A stretch of 42,431 bases of DNA from Veillonella caviae (GTDB lineage: Bacteria; Bacillota; Negativicutes; Veillonellales; Veillonellaceae): positions 1 through 42,431 of the forward strand of contig NZ_RQUY01000009.1 of assembly GCF_003992125.1 (NCBI RefSeq), given 5' to 3'. Position numbers and translations under genes: made by a program. Below the pieces are notes generated by a model. The model saw nothing but the letters and a program-made list of their open reading frames with translations, did no database searches and was not told the DNA's origin. Below, one piece after another: positions 36,838-42,431 of this stretch (its first letter is position 1; the number at the start of each line of letters is the position of its first letter).

Positions 36838-37575
36838 ATGAAAATTCATCTTTTCCAACAGTGTTTGATTGACATGTTCTATCCTCATGTAGGCATGGCT
36901 GGTGTACATGTACTTGAAAACTTGGGTTGCGAACTCGTAGTACCTAAGAAACAAGTATGTTGCGGACAAATGTTCACAAACTCTGGCTATAACAAGGCTG
37001 CTATGGATGCGATCAAGAACACTATCGAATGCTTCGAAAACGCTGAGTATGTAGTCAGCATGTCCGGATCTTGCGCATTCGCTATTCGTGATGAATATCA
37101 TCACTTCTTAAAAGATGAGCCTGAATGGTTACATCGCGCAGAAAAATTAAGCTCTAAAATCTATGAATTCACTGAATTCATTACTGACGTATTAGGTGTA
37201 GAAGATGTAGGCGCTCGTTTCGATGAAACTGTAACATATCATACTTCTTGTCACGTAACACGTTTGATGGGTGTCAAAGAACCTCCTTTCAAACTCCTTC
37301 GCAATGTTAAGGATATTAAATTAATCGAATTACCTCGTGCAGACCGTTGTTGCGGTTTTGGTGGTACTTTCTCCGTTAAAAACCCAGAAATTAACGAAGT
37401 CATGACTCGCGAAAAAGCATTGGAAATCGCTAGCACAGGAGCTAACGTAATCTCCGGTTCCGACCAAGCATGTTTGATGAATATTGCTGGTATGCTTGAT
37501 CGTCTTCACAAAGAAGGCGCTATCGATCGCCGTATCAAAGTTATGCACATCGCTGAAATCTTAAATTGCCGTTAA
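36838..37575 (+). CDS. lutA: L-lactate utilisation protein LutA (Fe-S oxidoreductase subunit)
   Basis: A 245-residue protein of the LutA/YkgE family with two cysteine-rich CCG domains: CL...VCCGQMFTNSGY (from residue 9 to about 52) and SCHVTRLMGV ... RCCGFGGTFSV (about 139-180). With LutB and LutC it forms the iron-sulfur L-lactate dehydrogenase complex that oxidises lactate to pyruvate. This is central in an organism that ferments lactate to propionate. The gene has strongly biased codons (CGT, GAA, TTC), suggesting high expression. It is first in the operon; lutB starts 12 bases later. Confidence 0.95.
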   Translation: MKIHLFQQCLIDMFYPHVGMAGVHVLENLGCELVVPKKQVCCGQMFTNSGYNKAAMDAIKNTIECFENAEYVVSMSGSCAFAIRDEYHHFLKDEPEWLHRAEKLSSKIYEFTEFITDVLGVEDVGARFDETVTYHTSCHVTRLMGVKEPPFKLLRNVKDIKLIELPRADRCCGFGGTFSVKNPEINEVMTREKALEIASTGANVISGSDQACLMNIAGMLDRLHKEGAIDRRIKVMHIAEILNCR

Positions 37576-37587
37576 GGAGGAGAACTC

Positions 37588-39036
37588 ATGAGCTTAATAT
37601 ATGACAATCGCCCTTACAAAACACGCATAAAAGAGTGCTTGGCAGACGATTTCAAAGTTGCAGCCATCAAAAAAGCTCAAGACGTGTTTTATGATAAACG
37701 TAATTCCGTAGTTGATGAAGTGCCAGAATGGCTTGATTTCCGTGCAGAAGCGGCAGCCATCCGCGACCATGTACTTAACAACTTGGACTACTATGTAAAC
37801 CAATTTGCTGAAAATGCTGAAAAAGCAGGTTCGAAAGTACATTTCGCATTTGACGATAAAGAAGCAACACAAATTGCATTGCAAATTCTTCGCGATCGCG
37901 AAGCTAAAATGATCGTTAAATCCAAAACTATCTTAACAGAAGAAATTGGACTTAATGAAGTATTAGAAGAAGCTGGTATCGAAGTAAACGAAACGGACTT
38001 GGCGGAATTCATTTTGCAAACTGCAGTGAGCCCACCATCTCATATCGTAGTACCAGGTCTTCACTTTGAACGCAATCGCATTCGCGATATTTTCGCTGAA
38101 AAATTAGGTTATACTGGTACTGAAAATCCAGAAGAAATGACTCATTTTGTGCGTGGTTATGTACGTGAGCGTTTCTTAAAAGCAGATGTTGGTGTAAATG
38201 GTTGTAACTTTGCCGTTGCATCCTCTGGTACTTGTACTATCGTATCCAACGAAGGTAATGGCCGTATGGCGAGCTCCATTCCTAAAACTCAATTGGTTTT
38301 CTTAGGTACTGAACGTATTGTACCTGATTTTAAAGCTCTTGATATTATGATGGAAATGCTCAACCGTTCTGCGGTAGGTTCTAAAATCTCCAACTACTTC
38401 TCTATGATGACTGGTCCTCAAAAACCAGGTGAAGCTGATGGTCCTGAAGAAACTCACATTATCATCATCGATAATGGCCGTTCCGGTATCCTTGGTGGCA
38501 CATTCCAAGAAATGCTTCGTTGTATCCGTTGCGGTGCATGTATGAACATTTGCCCAGTATATCGTCATATCTCTGGTCATGGTTACGGTTCCGTATATCC
38601 AGGTCCAATGGGTGCTGTGTTGACTCCATTGTTCAAAGGATACGAAGTGGCTGGCGATCTTCCTTACGCATCTACATTGTGCGGTGCTTGTACAGAAAAC
38701 TGTCCAGTAGCAATCCCATTGCATGAATTGTTGATGGAACATCGTCATATTATGGCTGACATTGAAAAAACTCGTCCAAAAGCAGAAGAAGCAATCTTCA
38801 CTGCTGCAGCGAAGGTGTTCGGCAATGCTACATTGTTCGACCTTGGTACAAAAGCAGGCGCTATTGGTATGAATATGATTAGTAACAACGAAGGCAATAT
38901 GCCTAAATGGACACAAGCGGTACCTGTAATGGGTGGCTGGACTAAGTCCAAAGAAATGGGTTCCTTGAAGTTCAAGAAATTCCGTGACCTTTATGCTGAA
39001 CATGAGAAAAACAAAAAGAAAAAGGAGAATAAATAA
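37588..39036 (+). CDS. lutB: L-lactate utilisation protein LutB (two [4Fe-4S] centres)
   Basis: A 482-residue protein of the LutB/YkgF family. The N-terminal two thirds form the LUD domain. A dicluster ferredoxin-type region follows with CIRCGACMNICPVY (about residues 312-325) and CGACTENCPVAIPLHEL (about 365-381). It conveys electrons from lactate oxidation. AAGGAGG lies before the ATG, and the stop overlaps the lutC start by one base (TAATG), indicating translational coupling. The Lys-rich tail (KNKKKKE) is ordinary. Confidence 0.95.
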   Translation: MSLIYDNRPYKTRIKECLADDFKVAAIKKAQDVFYDKRNSVVDEVPEWLDFRAEAAAIRDHVLNNLDYYVNQFAENAEKAGSKVHFAFDDKEATQIALQILRDREAKMIVKSKTILTEEIGLNEVLEEAGIEVNETDLAEFILQTAVSPPSHIVVPGLHFERNRIRDIFAEKLGYTGTENPEEMTHFVRGYVRERFLKADVGVNGCNFAVASSGTCTIVSNEGNGRMASSIPKTQLVFLGTERIVPDFKALDIMMEMLNRSAVGSKISNYFSMMTGPQKPGEADGPEETHIIIIDNGRSGILGGTFQEMLRCIRCGACMNICPVYRHISGHGYGSVYPGPMGAVLTPLFKGYEVAGDLPYASTLCGACTENCPVAIPLHELLMEHRHIMADIEKTRPKAEEAIFTAAAKVFGNATLFDLGTKAGAIGMNMISNNEGNMPKWTQAVPVMGGWTKSKEMGSLKFKKFRDLYAEHEKNKKKKENK

Positions 39037-39764
39037 TGGATGAAGCTAAACGTAAACAATTTATTGCACGTTTATCTCGTGCATTAGGCCGAGAACAAGA
39101 ACTCTGCCCTGCTTATGTAGAAGGTTTTGATTACAGCAAAGGTCCTCAAGAAACTATGTTCCAAGATTTATCTCACGAACAAGTTATCGAGATGTTCAAA
39201 GCTGAATGCGATAAAAACGGCACTAAATATATAAATACTACACCTGATAAATTAGGTGAAACTATTCTTGCAGCTATTGCTGACTGGGGCAATGGTAAAG
39301 TTGTGTTCCCAAGTAGCTCAGAAGTAGAAGAGTATAAATTAAAAGAATTGTTTGAACAAGATGCAAAATCCAACAATGGGGAACGCACATATTTCCAATG
39401 GGATGCATCCCTTGGTCGCGAAGTATGTATTTCCAATACGGCTAATGCTGATATTGGCGTTACATTCCCATACTGTGGTATTGCAGAAACTGCTACTGTA
39501 GTACAAGCTTCTGATGTTGAATCTGGACGTGCTATTAGCTTATTACCAGATACGCATATCGCTGTTGTGTACACAGATAGTATCCGTCCTCGTATGACAC
39601 AAACTATGGAACATTTGCAAGAACGCTATGATGCTGACCCATCTGCATTCCCAAGCAATATTTGCTTGATTTCTGGTCCATCCCGTACTGCAGATATTGA
39701 GCTTGTTCGCGTTGATGGTGCACATGGTCCTATTCAATGTACATATATCTTGGTTGATAGATAA
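39036..39764 (+). CDS. lutC: L-lactate utilisation protein LutC
   Basis: A 242-residue LUD-domain protein (LutC/YkgG family), the third component of the lactate-oxidising complex. Conserved parts include the N-terminal FIARLSRALGREQ, GVTFPYCGIAETATVV and the C-terminal ICLISGPSRTADIELVRVDG, the typical LUD signature. It shares one base with the lutB stop and uses an AAGGAG box inside the lutB tail. A strong terminator follows, so the operon is lutABC without a permease. Confidence 0.94.
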   Translation: MDEAKRKQFIARLSRALGREQELCPAYVEGFDYSKGPQETMFQDLSHEQVIEMFKAECDKNGTKYINTTPDKLGETILAAIADWGNGKVVFPSSSEVEEYKLKELFEQDAKSNNGERTYFQWDASLGREVCISNTANADIGVTFPYCGIAETATVVQASDVESGRAISLLPDTHIAVVYTDSIRPRMTQTMEHLQERYDADPSAFPSNICLISGPSRTADIELVRVDGAHGPIQCTYILVDR

Positions 39765-39816
39765 TAGGTCATATCATAAGTATTGAACACATTTGTAAAT
39801 ATGGTTCTGTACTGTG

Positions 39817-39848
39817 AAAGGCGGCTTTCCTATGGAAGGCCGCCTTTT
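39817..39848 (+). terminator. Rho-independent terminator of lutABC
   Basis: AAAGGCGGCTTTCC and GGAAGGCCGCCTTT form a 14-bp stem with one G-T wobble, a TAT loop and a T-tail. Confidence 0.88.
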
Positions 39849-39901
39849 AGCTTTCAGGAATATCAAAAAATAGAAAATTAGGCTTATAGGACAAAAATTA
39901 C

Positions 39902-39929
39902 TTGTAATAATTTCGATATATGCTATACT
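39902..39929 (+). promoter_or_regulatory. Promoter of the symporter gene
   Basis: TTGTAA at 39902-39907, a 16-base spacer, and TATACT at 39924-39929 with a TGC extension, 45 bases before the start codon. Confidence 0.6.
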
Positions 39930-39974
39930 GTATTTAAACCTATTATATTGATATGAATTAAAAAGAGGTGTATT

Positions 39975-41366
39975 ATGAATATTCCATTTTTTCAAGATTA
40001 CCTCATGCTAAGCGATCCTCTTAGCATAGGCATTATTGCCGTTTTCGTAGCCATTTTATTCGCTATCTATGGTTTGCAACGAAAAGGCACTTCTTTTGGT
40101 AATCTTGTTATAATCGGCACCATTCTCGGTGCTATTCTCGGTATTGCTATCCAAGTCCTCGCTGGATTTCCTGATGACCCATCTAAGGTGGTATACATTA
40201 AGGAAAGTACGAAATGGTTCTCTCTTGTAGGGGGCGGATTTATTGACTTAATCCGCATGCTCGTAATCCCCATCGTGTTTATTTCCATCGTTCATGTTAT
40301 TCTCAATATGGAGGCTGGGGCTAATTTAAAAAAACTGGTGCTTGCTATGGTGAGCACTAATCTTGGAATGGTGGCAGTGGCTGCTATAGTTGGTTTGATT
40401 CTTGGTAATGTTTTTGGTTTAGGTCAAGGTTTCGACGTACTTGAATCGGGTAAAAAAATCCGTGAAATTAAACCTATGGTGGATACATTCCGAGCGTTAA
40501 TTCCAAGCAATCCTATCCAGGCAGCAGCAGAAACCAATGTTATTGGCATTGTAGTGTTTGCTATTATCACAGGTAGTATTGCACGCCTTATTAAACAAAC
40601 AAAAGAAGATAGTCTTGAAGTATTTACAAAATTGTTTAGCGAACTTCATAAAATCATCTCTTGGATGGCAGATTTTATTATTGGATTAATGCCATACGGC
40701 GTAGTAGCTCTTTTGGCATCTACATTGGCAACTCGCGGTTTGCAAGCTATCCTCGACATGGGTTTATTTGTAGTACTCTTGTACGTTGGTATTTTGATTA
40801 TGTTTGTTGTTCAAGCTATTTTCATTGCAATCTTTGGGTATAATCCGATTACTTATTTCAAAAAAGCAAAAGCACCGTTACTCTTAGCTTTTACATCTCG
40901 TTCATCTATGGGCGTATTACCGTTGACTGTGGAAACGTTGACGAAACGCCTCGGTGTAAATCCTACAACGGCAAACACAGTGGCATCCTTTGGTACTACA
41001 GCAGGTATGCAAGGTTGTGCCGGTGTTTTCCCAGCTCTCGTAGTGGTGTATATTTCTAATGTAGCAGGTATCCCGTTCGATATGACTATGTATATTATGA
41101 GCGTTATCGTTATCGCCATCGGTTCCGTCGGCATTGCTGGAGTTCCTGGTACTGCGACTATGGCTGCATCTGTATCCCTTAGTGGCACTGGCCTTGGTGC
41201 GTACTTTACATCTATTAGTCCAATCCTCGCTATCGATCCATTGATTGATATGGGACGTACATGTCTTAATGTATCTGGCTCCCTTACAAATGCATTGGTG
41301 GTGGATAAAATCATGGGTACTAATAATCAGGTAGCTTATGATAATCCTCATGAAGGAGAAGCTTAA
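39975..41366 (+). CDS. Dicarboxylate/amino-acid:cation symporter, L-cystine (TcyP) type
   Basis: A 463-residue membrane protein of the SDF (DAACS) family. Signature parts are GGGFIDLIRMLVIPIVFISI, the hairpin-loop serine motif FTSRSSMGVLPLTVETLTKR and the C-terminal FGTTAGMQGCAGVFPALVVV with the transport-site loop. The FTSRSS...TLPVTVE and GMxGCAG patterns match the cystine-specific TcyP/YdjN branch better than glutamate or C4-dicarboxylate carriers, but the substrate is an inference. It has its own promoter and terminator and an AGAGGTG ribosome binding site. Cystine supply would support the many iron-sulfur enzymes of the lactate pathway. Confidence 0.88.
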   Translation: MNIPFFQDYLMLSDPLSIGIIAVFVAILFAIYGLQRKGTSFGNLVIIGTILGAILGIAIQVLAGFPDDPSKVVYIKESTKWFSLVGGGFIDLIRMLVIPIVFISIVHVILNMEAGANLKKLVLAMVSTNLGMVAVAAIVGLILGNVFGLGQGFDVLESGKKIREIKPMVDTFRALIPSNPIQAAAETNVIGIVVFAIITGSIARLIKQTKEDSLEVFTKLFSELHKIISWMADFIIGLMPYGVVALLASTLATRGLQAILDMGLFVVLLYVGILIMFVVQAIFIAIFGYNPITYFKKAKAPLLLAFTSRSSMGVLPLTVETLTKRLGVNPTTANTVASFGTTAGMQGCAGVFPALVVVYISNVAGIPFDMTMYIMSVIVIAIGSVGIAGVPGTATMAASVSLSGTGLGAYFTSISPILAIDPLIDMGRTCLNVSGSLTNALVVDKIMGTNNQVAYDNPHEGEA

Positions 41367-41403
41367 TATATTGACTGTGAAAGTCGCTTTTATAGTGGTA
41401 AAA

Positions 41404-41443
41404 ACGAATGCCTATACGTGGAATATTACGTATAGGCATTCGT
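41404..41443 (+). terminator. Hairpin terminator after the symporter gene
   Basis: ACGAATGCCTATACGT and ACGTATAGGCATTCGT form a perfect 16-bp stem with an 8-base loop, followed by GCTTTATTCTTTT. Confidence 0.82.
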
Positions 41444-41460
41444 GCTTTATTCTTTTGTTA

Positions 41461-41489
41461 TGATACGAATTGATTTTATATGATATAAT
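41461..41489 (+). promoter_or_regulatory. Candidate promoter of the nitroreductase gene
   Basis: TATAAT at 41484-41489 with a TGA extension. TGATAC at 41461-41466 is a weak -35 at 17-base spacing. The start codon is 35 bases downstream. Confidence 0.5.
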
Positions 41490-41524
41490 AGGCGGTATAT
41501 TATGTAGTTGGAGGTTTCATTATT

Positions 41525-42340
41525 ATGTTATTTACCGTAAACACAGAAGTCTGTACTCGTTGTGGTCTATGCGTAGCTGATTGTCCTACAGGCCTTCTTG
41601 TTATGACTGATGATGGCCCTGTAACAGGCAAGGGTGGTTGTATTTCCTGTGGCCATTGTATTTCCGTATGTCCTACATTGGCTTTAGATAGCGATATGAC
41701 ACCACGTGCAGAGCAGGTGGACATTACAAAAGAAACTAAATTTACACCAGAACAAGCAGAGTTCTTTTTGCGGAGTCGCCGTTCTATTCGTAATTATCAA
41801 AATAAACCAGTGCCGTCGGCATTGATTCGTCAAGTTTTAAATGTGGCTCGCATGGCGCCAACAGCGACAAATACACAAGGTATTTCGTATATCGTCATCC
41901 GCAATAAGGAAACATTACGCCGAATTGCAGATCTCGTATTAGAATGGATGCACGAAGCTGCTAAAACGGTGCCGATTATGCGTTTATATGCTCGCGCTGC
42001 GCAAGCCGAAGTGGATAAAGGGAAGGAATACATCCTTCGCGATGCACCAGTACTTGTAGTAGCTATCGGCTCGAAAAAGGATGTTCACCGTACTCATGAC
42101 AGTGGTCATTCTTGCTTGTCCTACGCAGAACTGTATGCTCCCTCTGTAGGTCTTGGTACTTGTTGGGCAGGATTCTTTGAACACGCTGGCGAAGCAGAAT
42201 ATAAACCATTATTGGATTTACTCGGTATGCCAGACGATAAAATCGTAGCGGGCGCTATCCTTATGGGTTATCCAAAAGTGAGATATCGAAACATAGTAGA
42301 ACGGGACCCGTTAGATGTTGTATTTGACGAAGAAGACTAA
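41525..42340 (+). CDS. Ferredoxin-nitroreductase fusion protein
   Basis: A 271-residue protein. The N-terminus is a 2[4Fe-4S] ferredoxin domain with CTRCGLCVADCPTGLL (residues 10-25) and CISCGHCISVCPTLAL (about 40-55). From about residue 80 an FMN-dependent nitroreductase domain follows (RRSIRNYQNKPVP, ARMAPTATNTQGISYIVI, GLGTCWAGFFEHAGE). The fused clusters probably pass electrons to flavin. Physiological substrate is unknown; such fusions are common in anaerobes. GGAGG lies 10 bases before the ATG. Confidence 0.93.
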   Translation: MLFTVNTEVCTRCGLCVADCPTGLLVMTDDGPVTGKGGCISCGHCISVCPTLALDSDMTPRAEQVDITKETKFTPEQAEFFLRSRRSIRNYQNKPVPSALIRQVLNVARMAPTATNTQGISYIVIRNKETLRRIADLVLEWMHEAAKTVPIMRLYARAAQAEVDKGKEYILRDAPVLVVAIGSKKDVHRTHDSGHSCLSYAELYAPSVGLGTCWAGFFEHAGEAEYKPLLDLLGMPDDKIVAGAILMGYPKVRYRNIVERDPLDVVFDEED

Positions 42341-42357
42341 TTGTATATGTCATACTA

Positions 42358-42381
42358 AAAGGGGCTGTAACAAAATAGCCT
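42358..42381. other. Hairpin near the right edge, possible IS end or terminator
   Basis: AGGGGCT and AGCCTCT can form a 7-bp stem (one G-T pair) around a 10-base loop beginning GTAACAAAAT. The GGGGCTGTAACAAAATAG start resembles the ends of some insertion sequences, from memory. No T-run follows, so it is a poor terminator, and the remaining 50 bases are too short to decide. Confidence 0.3.
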
Positions 42382-42431
42382 CTAAGAAAACAAAGACGCG
42401 TTTTAGTCATATGAAAGTATGATTAAAGTGC

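Overview
The window looks like chromosome of a Veillonella-type diderm Firmicute (Negativicutes). The evidence is Firmicute-style promoters and ribosome binding sites together with outer-membrane features: a trimeric autotransporter with a YadA-type barrel, a two-partner secretion (TPS) system, and several SLH-domain proteins of the kind that tether the outer membrane to peptidoglycan in this group. A complete lutABC lactate-oxidation operon fits a lactate-eating Veillonella. Species is an inference; no rRNA or tRNA gene was seen.

Layout: 1-4480 holds the 3' part of a collagen-like trimeric autotransporter with an unusual C-terminal SLH domain, a secreted protein and a TPR glycosyltransferase. 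4480-14153 is housekeeping: a lipid kinase, GntR and XRE regulators, a fluoride channel, a molybdopterin-binding protein, two metallophosphoesterases, a DUF4931-like GalT relative, and a MutT-like Nudix/MutY pair with overlapping genes. 14368-30153 is the accessory island. 30253-33176 encodes an OPT oligopeptide transporter and a DUF4163/DUF3298-like lipoprotein-type or secreted protein. 33379-36315 carries two paralogous SLH proteins. 36838-42340 carries lutABC, a cystine-type symporter and a ferredoxin-nitroreductase.

The island is the most interesting part. It is a contact-dependent inhibition (CDI)-like locus: a TpsB transporter, a very large TpsA/CdiA whose last 90 residues look like a barnase-family ribonuclease with all four catalytic residues in place, and directly downstream a barstar-like immunity gene. 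An orphan toxin-tip/immunity pair follows, then a second CdiA fragment with a different, unrecognised C-terminus and a membrane-protein candidate immunity gene. The second fragment is bracketed by two inverted, defective IS30-family copies, and that bracket lies between two ~85-bp direct repeats.

The export machinery appears broken: cdiB has an in-frame TAG between signal peptide and POTRA domain, and cdiA has an in-frame TAA near its middle, while the toxin and immunity parts remain open. The two IS30 copies also carry in-frame TGA codons. The simplest reading is a decaying CDI locus in which immunity genes have been retained, but sequencing error or strain-level polymorphism at the stops cannot be excluded from one sequence.
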